From: Nitrosomonas ureae
GTDB taxonomy: Bacteria; Pseudomonadota; Gammaproteobacteria; Burkholderiales; Nitrosomonadaceae
Assembly: GCF_001455205.1 (NCBI RefSeq)
Contig: NZ_CP013341.1
Coordinates: forward strand, 2,728,001-2,792,000
DNA length: 64,000 nucleotides
Reading direction: 5' to 3'
The translations under genes were made by a program, and so were the position numbers. Below are positions 8,803 through 17,473 of this stretch, piece after piece (positions within the stretch are counted from its first letter, which is position 1; each line of letters begins with the position of its first letter). The notes beneath the pieces were generated by a model that did no database searches, was not told where the DNA came from, and worked only from the letters and a program-made list of their open reading frames with translations.

Positions 8803-9627
8803 TTATTTAGTGCCAATAGTGGAAGATAGCGATGAGTATTTATCTTGGCGTACTTTCTCAAAAAAGCAAATAGCGGCAGCCGCCGCGACATTCAGGGATT
8901 CAGTTTTACCAGGCATGGTGATAGCAATATTCACGTGTGCTGCTTGTATCATTTCTGCAGATAATCCTGCACCTTCATTGCCAAATAGAAAAGCCGTAGG
9001 TCCAGCCAATGAAATTTCAAAAAGATTCTTCGTGGCTTGTATCGATGTGGCAATGACAGTTCCCGGAAACTGTTGCGCAATCTGTTTTAAGTTGCTATTT
9101 TCATAAATATGCAAAAAAAAATGCGCACCCATTGCAGCCCGTAATGTTTTGGGTGACCAGGCATCTGCGCAATGTTTTGACAGATAGATATGACTGGCAT
9201 TGGCAGCGGCTGCCGAGCGCAATATCGAGCCAAGATTTCCAGGATCCTGGATCGTTTCCAGCAGAACACTAAGGACTTCTTTTCTGTTATGTGTTTTTTC
9301 TTGTAGTGAAGGTTTTGAGATAAGCGCGAGAATGCCCGTAGGTGTCTTAACTGGAGATATTGCGCGAAATAACGAGTCACCGACAATAGTTATTTTTGGA
9401 GGTTTATATCCAAAAATTATGTCCATAAAATGTTTATTATCGGTATCTGCAAAATAAGATTCGCTGACGATCAGATTCTCGGGCTTGCCTAATATTGAAC
9501 AATGAATTTGAATGAGATGAATGCCATCAAGGAGTGTCAGGCCGGTTCTCTTACGATATGGCGATGATTCTTCCAGCTTGATCAGTCGTTTGATAAGCGG
9601 GTGATCGCGTGAAGTGATAACTGGCAT
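8803..9627 (-). CDS. TrmH/SpoU family RNA 2'-O-methyltransferase
   Basis: This SPOUT-fold enzyme would transfer a methyl group from SAM to a ribose 2'-OH in tRNA or rRNA. The three knot motifs are present: QDPGNLGSILRSAAA (about residue 133), FLFGNEGAGLS (about 215) and ITMPGKTESLNVAAAAA (about 240). An N-terminal substrate-binding region (ITSRDHPLIKRL) precedes them. The ATG at 9627 gives 274 residues. A TTG at 9642 is less likely. It follows hisD by about 50 bases in the same direction. The target nucleotide cannot be told from sequence. Confidence 0.88.
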   Translation of the reverse strand: MPVITSRDHPLIKRLIKLEESSPYRKRTGLTLLDGIHLIQIHCSILGKPENLIVSESYFADTDNKHFMDIIFGYKPPKITIVGDSLFRAISPVKTPTGILALISKPSLQEKTHNRKEVLSVLLETIQDPGNLGSILRSAAAANASHIYLSKHCADAWSPKTLRAAMGAHFFLHIYENSNLKQIAQQFPGTVIATSIQATKNLFEISLAGPTAFLFGNEGAGLSAEMIQAAHVNIAITMPGKTESLNVAAAAAICFFEKVRQDKYSSLSSTIGTK

Positions 9628-9676
9628 AAATAAATCCCGCAAGTATCGAAGCTACTGCAGTAAAGTTCCGCAATTA

Positions 9677-10978
9677 TTAATTTTTGTAGCGGTATTCTGC
9701 CGATAAAGCATGTGCTTGTAATCCCTCTCCCATCGCGAGTACTGATGCAATTTCCCCTAGCTTCGCCGCTCCCTGCTGCGAAACCTGGATCAAGCTACTG
9801 CGTTTCTGAAAATCATACACACCCAACGGAGAAGAGAAGCGTGCGGTTCTTGATGTCGGCAATACATGATTAGGACCAGCGCAATAATCTCCTAATGCTT
9901 CGCAAGCATTGCGGCCCAAGAAAATAGCCCCGGCATGGCGAATTTTATCAATCCAATTTTCTGGTTGCTCGATGGATAACTCAAGATGTTCAGGTGCGAT
10001 GCGGTTGGCGATTGCACAGGCTTCATCCAGATCGTGCACCTGAATCAAAGCGCCGCGATTTTCCAACGAAGCTCGAATGACATCTCTGCGGGGCATTTCT
10101 GTCAGCAAACGATTCAAGCTGTGCATTACCTGGTCGAGAAAAGCGGCATCAGGTGATAACAATATCGATTGGGCTAGCTCGTCATGTTCGGCTTGGGAAA
10201 ACAAATCCATAGCAATCCAGTCCGGATTGGTTCGACCATCGCAAATGACTAAAATTTCAGATGGTCCGGCGACCATGTCGATGCCAACGATACCGAATAC
10301 CCTGCGTTTGGCGGCTGCAACATAAGCATTGCCCGGGCCGACAATTTTATCCACAGAGGGTACGGTTTCGGTACCATACGTCAATGCGCCGACAGCTTGA
10401 GCACCACCGATAGTGAATACACGGTCCACCCGACAAATGGCCGCTGCCGCCAGAACCATATGATTCCTTTCGCCATTCGGTGTCGGAACGACCATGATCA
10501 ATTCTTTTACACCAGCAACTTTAGCCGGAATGGCGTTCATTAGAACCGAGGAGGGGTAAGAGGCTTTCCCACCGGGAACATAGAGTCCGACACGGTCCAG
10601 TGGCGTTATTTTCTGACCTAATAACGTACCTTCCGAGTCGATGTATTGCCATGAATGCATCAACTGCTTTTCATGGTAGCTGCGAACCCGCTCAGCTGCC
10701 TGTTCCAGAGCAGTTCGCTGGCTTGATGGCAAAGCGGTCAACGATTGCTGCAAATGATCCTGCGTAAGCTCAAAATCCTTACCGGAAACGGCTGATAGTC
10801 TGTCGAACCGATTGGTATACTCGATCAAGGCAGCATCTTTGCGCTGCTTAATGTCTGCAAGAATCTTGGATACGGTTAATTCGACTGCGTCGTCCTGAGC
10901 ATTTTCGAATGACAGAAGTTTCTCCAGATTGGAATCAAAATCAGAGTCTTTTGAATTAAATCGTTTTATTTCTATCAT
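9677..10978 (-). CDS. hisD: histidinol dehydrogenase
   Basis: HisD carries out the last two oxidations of histidine synthesis, histidinol to histidine, with NAD and zinc. The 433-residue frame is full length and contains LYVPGGKASYPSSVLMN, VDKIVGPGNAYVAAAK, the zinc-region motif SQAEHDE and PEHLEL. hisG lies 26 bases upstream in the same direction, so the two form a partial his operon. The rest of the pathway is outside the window. Confidence 0.97.
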   Translation of the reverse strand: MIEIKRFNSKDSDFDSNLEKLLSFENAQDDAVELTVSKILADIKQRKDAALIEYTNRFDRLSAVSGKDFELTQDHLQQSLTALPSSQRTALEQAAERVRSYHEKQLMHSWQYIDSEGTLLGQKITPLDRVGLYVPGGKASYPSSVLMNAIPAKVAGVKELIMVVPTPNGERNHMVLAAAAICRVDRVFTIGGAQAVGALTYGTETVPSVDKIVGPGNAYVAAAKRRVFGIVGIDMVAGPSEILVICDGRTNPDWIAMDLFSQAEHDELAQSILLSPDAAFLDQVMHSLNRLLTEMPRRDVIRASLENRGALIQVHDLDEACAIANRIAPEHLELSIEQPENWIDKIRHAGAIFLGRNACEALGDYCAGPNHVLPTSRTARFSSPLGVYDFQKRSSLIQVSQQGAAKLGEIASVLAMGEGLQAHALSAEYRYKN

Positions 10979-11004
10979 GGTTAGGAAGGATAAATGCCGG
11001 AAAA

Positions 11005-11649
11005 TTATGGTTTGACAGCTGCAGAAAATGCATCCAATACCGGTTGGATGGCATCTCTTTTTAACTTTAAGGCTGCCTGATTAATAATCAATCTTGACGA
11101 AATGGCCATGATTTCTTCCACCGCTTTCAGATGGTTGGCTTTTAAGGTGCTACCGCTTGAGACGAGATCGACGATGGCATCCGCCAAGCCCACTAAAGGT
11201 GCTAATTCCATCGAACCATACAATTTTATCAGATCGACATGCACGCCTTTGGCAGCAAAATGTTCGCGCGCAGTTTGTACATATTTGGTGGCAATGCGTA
11301 GCCGTGCGCCTTGTCGAACCGCAGAGTCATAATCAAAATCTTCAGGTGCTGCCACCATCATGCGGCAGCGTGCAATATTCAGGTCCAGTGGCTGGTAAAG
11401 CCCAGCACCCCCATGCTCCAGCAGTACATCCTTGCCGGCGATGCCAAGATCAGCAGCGCCATACTGCACATAAGTCGGTACATCCGATGCGCGCACTATG
11501 ATCAGACGTACATTCGCTCGATTAGTAGATAGAATCAGTTTGCGCGATGTTTCCGGGTTGTCCAGTGCCTCAATCCCTGCGGCATTGAGTATAGGTGCGG
11601 TGTCATCAAAGATTCGCCCTTTTGACAGGGCGATGGTGATATCAGTCAT
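11005..11649 (-). CDS. hisG: ATP phosphoribosyltransferase, short form
   Basis: HisG catalyses the first committed step of histidine synthesis, condensing ATP with PRPP. At 214 residues it is the short form, which lacks the C-terminal regulatory domain and in known cases works with the HisZ regulatory subunit. No hisZ is in this window. Landmarks are ALSKGRIFDD at the N-terminus, GAADLGIAGKDVL and the PRPP-site segment DAIVDLVSSGSTLKAN. The ATG starts 12 bases after the sodB stop, an unusual neighbour, and hisD follows. Confidence 0.96.
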   Translation of the reverse strand: MTDITIALSKGRIFDDTAPILNAAGIEALDNPETSRKLILSTNRANVRLIIVRASDVPTYVQYGAADLGIAGKDVLLEHGGAGLYQPLDLNIARCRMMVAAPEDFDYDSAVRQGARLRIATKYVQTAREHFAAKGVHVDLIKLYGSMELAPLVGLADAIVDLVSSGSTLKANHLKAVEEIMAISSRLIINQAALKLKRDAIQPVLDAFSAAVKP

Positions 11650-11661
11650 AAAAAAGTGGAA

Positions 11662-12303
11662 TTATCCAAGATTAGCTGCAGCAAAATCCCAATTGATCAA
11701 TTTCTCCAGAATTGCGTTCGCATAATCGGCACGGCGATTCTGATAATCTAAATAGTAAGCATGCTCCCAAACATCAATAGTTAATAATGGCCGGACATTT
11801 TTTGTCAGCGGGGTTTCGGCGTTGCCGGTTTTGACTAAGGCGATTTTATCGCCATCCTGAACCAGCCATGCCCAACCGCTTCCAAACTGAGTCAATGCAG
11901 CTTGAGCAAATTCTTTTTTGCAAACTTCCAGACTGCCGAATGAAGCTTCAATCTTTTGTTTCAGGGTCGATGATGGTTCCCCGCCGCCATTGGGCTTCAG
12001 ACTATGCCAATAGAACATATGATTCCAGACTTGTGCGGCATTATTGAAAATCGCGGCTTTTTCCGTTTGTCCGGCGGTTGCCTTGATGATTTGCTCCAAG
12101 GATTGCCCTGCCAGATCGCTGTTTGCCAGCAGATTATTCAAGTTGTCGACATAGGTTTTGTGATGTTTACCATAGTGAAAACTCAGTGTATTTGAAGATA
12201 TCACAGGTTGTAGCGCAGTATCCGAATAAGGCAATGGGGCCAGGACATACTGCGACCCGGATTGTGCCGCTTGGGAAAAGTTGTCAAGATTGATATTCGT
12301 CAT
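11662..12303 (-). CDS. sodB: superoxide dismutase, iron type
   Basis: The enzyme dismutates superoxide in the cytoplasm. The 213-residue frame has the metal ligands His43 (in HYGKHH), His95 (VWNH), Asp177 and His181 (DVWEHAY). The Fe-type hallmark FNNAAQVWNHMFYWHSL is present. It carries about 16 extra N-terminal residues relative to E. coli SodB. Start ATG 12303 has GGAGAG just upstream. A perfect palindrome at 12341-12356 lies 38 bases before the start and may be an iron- or redox-responsive site. hisG follows after 12 bases, so the two may be cotranscribed. Confidence 0.95.
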   Translation of the reverse strand: MTNINLDNFSQAAQSGSQYVLAPLPYSDTALQPVISSNTLSFHYGKHHKTYVDNLNNLLANSDLAGQSLEQIIKATAGQTEKAAIFNNAAQVWNHMFYWHSLKPNGGGEPSSTLKQKIEASFGSLEVCKKEFAQAALTQFGSGWAWLVQDGDKIALVKTGNAETPLTKNVRPLLTIDVWEHAYYLDYQNRRADYANAILEKLINWDFAAANLG

Positions 12304-12340
12304 AGTGCTCTCCTTAATTAAATAGAATATTAGGGTTTAG

Positions 12341-12356
12341 GGTAATAATTATTACC
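12341..12356. promoter_or_regulatory. perfect 16-bp palindrome upstream of sodB
   Basis: GGTAATAATTATTACC is its own reverse complement and sits 38 bases upstream of the sodB start, where a promoter is expected. It resembles the Fur-box core GATAAT-ATTATC in pattern and base composition but has GG/CC ends. Fur or another dimeric metal-responsive regulator is a reasonable guess. Confidence 0.45.
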
Positions 12357-12383
12357 GAATTCAATCACGATCCGAAATAATGA

Positions 12384-12815
12384 TCAGTTTGCATTATTCG
12401 TTTCCGTGGTGAAAGTGATTTTATTGTAACCTGCCAAGCGGGCCGCTTCCATTACAGTAATCACCGATTGATGCGTAGCCTTAGCATCCGCACTGATGAT
12501 GATAAAGGGATCGGGGCGAACCTTGGCTGCGAAAAGTAAAGCATCACGCAAGCTCTCAATACTGGAAAACTTGATGGGAATCAGATTGATGGTGTAATCT
12601 CCCAATGCGTTGACAGTTATGTCTATACTATTCGGTTTGTCGATATTTTTGTCGACTTCTTCAGCACTGGCTTGCGGAAGGCTGATTTCAAGTTCGGCGA
12701 ATTTCGAATAGGTTGTCGTTACCACCAGAAAGATCAAAATTACCAGCAGCACATCGATCATGGGCACCAGATTGATTTCCGGTTCGTCGCTATGTTTTCT
12801 GCGTTGAAAATTCAT
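12384..12815 (-). CDS. exbD: biopolymer transport protein ExbD/TolR family
   Basis: ExbD/TolR proteins form, with ExbB/TolQ, the proton-driven motor that energises TonB or the Tol system. The 143-residue frame has the family's N-terminal charged stretch followed by one membrane segment, NLVPMIDVLLVILIFLVVTT (about residues 15-35), with the conserved proton-carrying aspartate in MIDVLLV. The rest is a periplasmic domain ending in ITVMEAARLAGYNKI. No exbB lies beside it. A Fur box lies about 210 bases upstream, which fits an iron-uptake role better than Tol. Confidence 0.88.
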   Translation of the reverse strand: MNFQRRKHSDEPEINLVPMIDVLLVILIFLVVTTTYSKFAELEISLPQASAEEVDKNIDKPNSIDITVNALGDYTINLIPIKFSSIESLRDALLFAAKVRPDPFIIISADAKATHQSVITVMEAARLAGYNKITFTTETNNAN

Positions 12816-13022
12816 TCAGGGTCAAATCGTCATTAAGAAAAAGAATGCTCCAAGCTTAATACATTGAATAGTCACATCAATGTAAAAGCGCAACTGTAAA
12901 TATGCCTAGTATAATACCAGTTATAATTTTTATTGAAGCGATCAAAATAGATTACACGATTATTGTACAGACTTATAAAATAGCCAGCCGTGTTTCAAAG
13001 CATCATTGTGTAACGTGCTATT

Positions 13023-13037
13023 AGATAATTATTATCA
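13023..13037. promoter_or_regulatory. Fur box between exbD and purE
   Basis: AGATAATTATTATCA matches the 7-1-7 Fur consensus TGATAATNATTATCA at 14 of 15 positions, and its core GATAAT-T-ATTATC is a perfect inverted repeat. It lies 208 bases upstream of exbD and 25 bases before purE on the other strand. Control of exbD is the more natural biology. Interference with the purE promoter is also possible. Confidence 0.6.
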
Positions 13038-13061
13038 AACCTTAAACTAGATTGAAGTTAT

Positions 13062-13550
13062 ATGATTAAACCATTAGTGAGCATTGTCATGGGCAGCAAA
13101 AGCGATTGGGACGTGATGCGGCATGTGGTAGTTATCCTGGATGAATTCCATATCGCACATGAAGCCAAAGTGGTTTCAGCTCACCGCACGCCGGATTTGA
13201 TGTTTCAATTTGCTGCAGAAGCCAGAGCGCGCGGCATCCGATGCATCATCGCAGGAGCAGGAGGCGCGGCGCATCTGCCCGGTATGATTGCGGCAAAAAC
13301 CACCTTGCCGGTTCTGGGTGTTCCGGTCAATTCCAAGCACTTACAAGGACTGGATTCATTGCTTTCGATCGTGCAGATGCCCAAAGGAATTCCCGTTGCT
13401 ACGTTTGCCATCGGTGAAGCGGGTGCGGTCAATGCCGGATTATTTGCAGTTGAAATACTGGCGGTGTATGACAGTGAATTAAATGAACAGCTAAACCAAT
13501 ACCGGCAGAAGCAGGCTGAATCTGTACTGACTTCCGAATTGCCAAGATAA
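13062..13550 (+). CDS. purE: N5-carboxyaminoimidazole ribonucleotide mutase
   Basis: PurE moves the carboxyl group of N5-CAIR to give CAIR in purine synthesis. The 162-residue frame shows the nucleotide-binding MGSKSDWDVM near residue 10, SAHRTPD with the catalytic histidine near residue 45, and AGAGGAAHLPGM near 72. This is the class I form that works with PurK. It overlaps purK by one base (TAATG), which indicates translational coupling. Confidence 0.97.
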   Translation: MIKPLVSIVMGSKSDWDVMRHVVVILDEFHIAHEAKVVSAHRTPDLMFQFAAEARARGIRCIIAGAGGAAHLPGMIAAKTTLPVLGVPVNSKHLQGLDSLLSIVQMPKGIPVATFAIGEAGAVNAGLFAVEILAVYDSELNEQLNQYRQKQAESVLTSELPR

Positions 13551-14683
13551 TGCGCATCCTACCTGGAGCCATGCTCGGTGTCCTTGGGGGCGGACAGCTC
13601 GGACGCATGTTCGTCCAAGCAGCTCAACAGATGGGATATCGGGTAACAGTGCTGGATCCGGCAATGGACAGTCCTGCCGGACAAGTGGCGGATGATTTTG
13701 TTTGTGCGGATTATGCCGATCATGCAGCACTGATGAAACTTGGCAATCAATGCGCGGCAATTACCACCGAATTCGAAAATATCCCTGCAGGATCGCTGCA
13801 AAAGCTCGCTGAATCTTGTATCGTCAGGCCGGATACATACAGTGTAGCCATTGCACAGAATCGCGTGCTGGAAAAGCAATTTCTGGCGGACAATGGTTTC
13901 TCCGTCGCACCGTTTGCCATCATTGCCCACCAACAGGATTTGGTTTCTCCGGATATTGCCCAGTTACTTCCCGGTATTCTGAAAATCAGTCAATTTGGTT
14001 ACGATGGCAAAGGGCAGGTGCCGGTTGTCAGCGTTGATGAATTGACAATTGCTTATGATCAACTCGATCATGCGGTGTGCGTGCTGGAAAAATTCATGCC
14101 GCTTAAAAGAGAATTATCGGTCGTAGTGGCGCGGGGCGGCAATGGGGAATTACAGATTTTTCCGGTATCCGAGAATCAGCATATCAACGGCATCCTCGAT
14201 ATCAGCATTGTGCCGGCTAGAGTAGCGCCGCAACTTGCAAAGCAGGCACAAGACCTAACTTGCCGGTTGGTTGAAAAGATGGACTATCAAGGCGTGCTGT
14301 GTGTCGAGTTTTTTGTGCTGCAGGATGATACATTATTAATCAATGAAATCGCACCACGCCCGCATAACAGTGGGCATTATTCCATCAATGCTTGTATTAC
14401 GTCGCAATTTGAGCAGCAAGTGCGAGCTTTGTGCGGGCTTCCGTTGGGAGCCACCACGCAACACAGTGCTGCGGTGATGGTTAATTTGCTGGGCGATTTA
14501 TGGCGCAATGGAAAACCCGACTGGCAACGGGTTTTGCAACATTCATCGGCCAAATTACATTTATACGGTAAAACTGCAGCGCGACCGGGTCGTAAAATGG
14601 GACACTATACCGTGTTAAGTAATGACATTGACAACGCATTACGAGAAGCAAATCACATCAAAAAACAACTTGAGCATCACTGA
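13550..14683 (+). CDS. purK: 5-(carboxyamino)imidazole ribonucleotide synthase
   Basis: PurK is an ATP-grasp enzyme that carboxylates AIR with bicarbonate and ATP to form N5-CAIR, the substrate of PurE. The 377-residue frame begins with the nucleotide-fold GVLGGGQLGRM. It contains KISQFGYDGKGQ in the ATP-grasp region and the metal-binding INEIAPRPHNSGHY near residue 265. It starts within the purE stop codon and is followed 11 bases later by purC. Confidence 0.97.
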   Translation: MRILPGAMLGVLGGGQLGRMFVQAAQQMGYRVTVLDPAMDSPAGQVADDFVCADYADHAALMKLGNQCAAITTEFENIPAGSLQKLAESCIVRPDTYSVAIAQNRVLEKQFLADNGFSVAPFAIIAHQQDLVSPDIAQLLPGILKISQFGYDGKGQVPVVSVDELTIAYDQLDHAVCVLEKFMPLKRELSVVVARGGNGELQIFPVSENQHINGILDISIVPARVAPQLAKQAQDLTCRLVEKMDYQGVLCVEFFVLQDDTLLINEIAPRPHNSGHYSINACITSQFEQQVRALCGLPLGATTQHSAAVMVNLLGDLWRNGKPDWQRVLQHSSAKLHLYGKTAARPGRKMGHYTVLSNDIDNALREANHIKKQLEHH

Positions 14684-14694
14684 AATTACTACCT

Positions 14695-15585
14695 ATGACG
14701 CAACCATCCGCTTTATTTGAAACGACGATCAAAAGCTTGCCTTTTTTACATCGCGGCAAAGTCCGGGATATATATGCTGTCGGTGAAGATAAACTGCTAA
14801 TCGTGCAAACTGACCGCTTATCCGCTTTCGACGTGATTCTGCCTACCGCTGTGCCTGGCAAAGGGAAGATTCTCACTGCGTTATCTCATTTCTGGTTTCA
14901 GAAACTTGCGCATGTCTTACCCAATCACCTGACTGGCATTGCGCCGGAATCGGTGGTGGCGGAAAGTGAACGTGAACAAGTACGCGACCGCGCATTTGTC
15001 ATTCAACGTTTGAAGCCATTGCCAATCGAAGCCATCGTGCGCGGCTATGTAGTTGGTTCCGGCTGGAAGGATTATCGGCAAACCGGCGCTATTTGCGGTA
15101 TTCCGCTGCCATCCGGCCTGAAACTTGCCGACAAACTGCCCGATGGTGCAATTTTCACGCCCTCCACCAAGGCCCCGGCCGGTGCGCATGATGAAAACAT
15201 TGCTTTAACGGAAGTGGAACAGCAATTGGGCAAAGCACTCTCTGAAGAGGTCAGTGCAAAGGCCACCCAACTTTATACCGAGGCCGCCGATTATGCGCTG
15301 CAGCGCGGCATCATCATCGCCGATACCAAATTTGAATTCGGCCTGGATGATACCGGTGAATTATATCTGATCGATGAAGTATTAACGCCCGACTCGTCCC
15401 GCTTCTGGCCTGTTAACCAATACCAACCCGGCCAAAACCCGCCGAGCTTCGACAAACAGTTTGTGCGTGACTGGCTGGAAAAACAGGATTGGAATAAAAA
15501 AGCACCTGCGCCGGTATTGCCGGATGATATTTTGCGGCAGACGGTGGAGAAGTATCGGGAAGCGTTGCGGTTGTTGATGGGATAA
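14695..15585 (+). CDS. purC: SAICAR synthetase
   Basis: PurC joins aspartate to CAIR with ATP to give SAICAR, the step after PurE in purine synthesis. The 296-residue frame has HRGKVRDIYAV near the start, QTDRLSAFDVILP, EAIVRGYVVGSGWKDY, DTKFEFGLD and DEVLTPDSSRFWP, which together define the longer form of the family. It is third in the purEKC operon. A hairpin follows about 40 bases downstream. Confidence 0.97.
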   Translation: MTQPSALFETTIKSLPFLHRGKVRDIYAVGEDKLLIVQTDRLSAFDVILPTAVPGKGKILTALSHFWFQKLAHVLPNHLTGIAPESVVAESEREQVRDRAFVIQRLKPLPIEAIVRGYVVGSGWKDYRQTGAICGIPLPSGLKLADKLPDGAIFTPSTKAPAGAHDENIALTEVEQQLGKALSEEVSAKATQLYTEAADYALQRGIIIADTKFEFGLDDTGELYLIDEVLTPDSSRFWPVNQYQPGQNPPSFDKQFVRDWLEKQDWNKKAPAPVLPDDILRQTVEKYREALRLLMG

Positions 15586-15625
15586 CTTGCATACGATCGA
15601 AAATGACAATAAGACTGCTTTATTA

Positions 15626-15645
15626 TGCTTGCTTTGCAGCAAGCA
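15626..15645 (+). terminator. stem-loop after purC
   Basis: TGCTTGCT and AGCAAGCA form a perfect 8-bp stem around a 4-base loop. It lies 41 bases after the purC stop. There is no U-tract, so it is a weak or Rho-assisted terminator candidate. Confidence 0.4.
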
Positions 15646-15739
15646 AAGATTAATGTGATTCTTAGCATGAACGAGAACTCTTGATTATCAGCCTGATATC
15701 TATTTTCTGCCAAATAACGGAGTTGATCGCGGTTGATGT

Positions 15740-15754
15740 GTATCTCGGAGATAC
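15740..15754. promoter_or_regulatory. palindromic site upstream of the four-helix membrane protein
   Basis: GTATCTC-G-GAGATAC is a perfect 7-1-7 inverted repeat, 24 bases before the start codon and just before the ribosome site TTGGAGGAATT. It could be an operator, or a hairpin in the leader RNA near the ribosome site. No cognate regulator is adjacent. Confidence 0.4.
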
Positions 15755-15778
15755 AATTTGTAGAAAATTGGAGGAATT

Positions 15779-16396
15779 ATGGCTTTATCAGAAAATGATG
15801 AAATTGTATTATGTTTCTTTACGAGTGCAAAGGAAGAAGTTTATTCACGAATTCGACTTCGCGATACACTTCTCGCCGCTTACACAACTGCGGTAGCCGC
15901 TACGTTTGCTTTTGCAAAGTACTCTTCGCTAGGCATAAATCCATCTGAAGATACAAAGAACGCTCTACTAATACTTCCCTATATGGGCTTTGCCTTTACC
16001 TTGCTTGTTTGCTATCACCATTTATGCATTGCAACCTTAGGAGCTTACATAAAATTTGAGCTTCGTGCTAAGCTAAAAACTGTCACTACCGTTCATGTCT
16101 TCGATGGATGGCACCGATTCGAAGAACATCGAAATGGAGCGCAACGACTTCGCACAGTTGGCCAAGCGATTATTCTTGTGATTCCTCCGATTACGGCGCT
16201 TTTTATAAACTACGAAGCTGCCATCTCCAGTGAATGGTCTCAAGTTGTATACTTCTGGTTCGGTGTTGCTGCAACCCTTGTTTCTTTGGCAACAATTATT
16301 CAGACTTATATTAATCAAAAGCAGCTAAATGGAAGTAATGAGCGTGTTCATGAACGGAGAGCGCGCTCGCAAGATCAAAAGGAATCGCAAGTCTAA
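15779..16396 (+). CDS. hypothetical membrane protein with four helices
   Basis: The 205-residue protein has a soluble N-terminal stretch and four hydrophobic segments at roughly residues 30-50, 62-90, 126-146 and 155-178, followed by a highly charged C-terminal tail. No domain is recognised. An excellent ribosome site (TTGGAGGAATT) and a palindrome lie immediately upstream. It stands alone after the purine operon, and a convergent oxidoreductase gene ends 38 bases later. Small multi-helix membrane proteins standing alone are sometimes defence or stress effectors, but nothing here proves that. Function unknown. Confidence 0.7.
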   Translation: MALSENDEIVLCFFTSAKEEVYSRIRLRDTLLAAYTTAVAATFAFAKYSSLGINPSEDTKNALLILPYMGFAFTLLVCYHHLCIATLGAYIKFELRAKLKTVTTVHVFDGWHRFEEHRNGAQRLRTVGQAIILVIPPITALFINYEAAISSEWSQVVYFWFGVAATLVSLATIIQTYINQKQLNGSNERVHERRARSQDQKESQV

Positions 16397-16434
16397 TAGC
16401 TTACCTCCAGATTTTGAGAAAAACTTTATTTACT

Positions 16435-17454
16435 TTATGAGTCCACTATCAATACAAGTTTTCCAATGGGATGATTTTGTTCAAGAAAATTTTGTGCTGC
16501 AGCAGCATCTCTTAGTGTGAAAGTACGTGCAATTTCCACCTGTAGTTTGTGGGCATCAAATAATCCCGCGCATTGTCGCAATATTTCGCCTTGATGACGT
16601 TTGGCGTCTTCCAGTTCGAGTAAAATCGGCGTCAGCATTAATTCAAGGCTGAAACGGACATTGCGTTTGCGAGCCTCGCTCCAGTCAGTATCCGGTGCGG
16701 ATTGCAGAATGGTTACGACATCCCCGTAGGGTTTGACGCAGCGAAAACAGCTTTGCAATATTTCCGGCCCCACAGTGTCAAATACAATATCGACGCCGTT
16801 ATCGTTTGTCCAGCGCAATACCTCTGCGATGACATCCTGCGAGCGGTAATTGATGACCAGATCTGCGCCCAAGCGCTTTACAAAATTTGCTTTTGCTTCA
16901 GTACTCACTGTAGCGATGACGTGAGCTCCGGCCAGCTTAGCCAGTTGAATAGCGGCATGGCCAACGCCGCCGGCACCGGCGTGGATCAATACAATGTGGT
17001 CTTGAGCGATGTGCGCCCGATCATGCAATGCTTCCCATGCGGTAATAAAAACCAGTGGAACTGCGGCCGCCTGCTCGAAGGACAACGAGCGTGGTTTTAA
17101 AGCGAGTAAGCTGGCATCGACCTTTACATATTCGGCATAAGTGCCTTGGCGATTGTTAAAAGCGGGTTGCGAAAAATAAACTTCATCCCCCGGTTTGAAA
17201 TTATCAACTTGCGCGCCTACGGCTTCTACAATACCGGCTCCGTCGCATCCCGGAATCACTGGGTAAGTGACTGGAAATCGTTCCGGATGGGTGCGAATTT
17301 TGCAGTCAATCGGATTGATACCGATCGCTTTGATGCGCACTAAAACTTGACCTTCATTGTAATGATCAGATAATGCGATATCTCCAAAATACAAAATTTC
17401 CGTTGAACCGCCTACATTAAAATAAACTGCTTTCATTTTTTGATCTGTTAGCAT
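16435..17454 (-). CDS. zinc-type alcohol dehydrogenase-like NADPH:quinone oxidoreductase
   Basis: This is a medium-chain reductase of the quinone-oxidoreductase group (339 residues). The GroES-like N-terminal half includes GINPIDCKIRTHPERFP and PVIPGCDGAGIVEAVG. The Rossmann half has the nucleotide-binding HAGAGGVGHAAIQLAKLAG near residue 155 and LGADLVINYRSQD. Catalytic zinc ligands are not evident, which fits the zinc-free quinone reductases. A second possible start lies at 17436. The substrate is unknown. The DUF465 gene lies just upstream on the same strand. Confidence 0.85.
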   Translation of the reverse strand: MLTDQKMKAVYFNVGGSTEILYFGDIALSDHYNEGQVLVRIKAIGINPIDCKIRTHPERFPVTYPVIPGCDGAGIVEAVGAQVDNFKPGDEVYFSQPAFNNRQGTYAEYVKVDASLLALKPRSLSFEQAAAVPLVFITAWEALHDRAHIAQDHIVLIHAGAGGVGHAAIQLAKLAGAHVIATVSTEAKANFVKRLGADLVINYRSQDVIAEVLRWTNDNGVDIVFDTVGPEILQSCFRCVKPYGDVVTILQSAPDTDWSEARKRNVRFSLELMLTPILLELEDAKRHQGEILRQCAGLFDAHKLQVEIARTFTLRDAAAAQNFLEQNHPIGKLVLIVDS

Positions 17455-17473
17455 GTTGACTGCGAGAAGGCTG

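Noticed and set aside
16073..16318. Minus-strand ORF opposite the four-helix membrane protein
   Set aside because: It lies wholly within a well-supported plus-strand gene with a strong ribosome site and has no domain.
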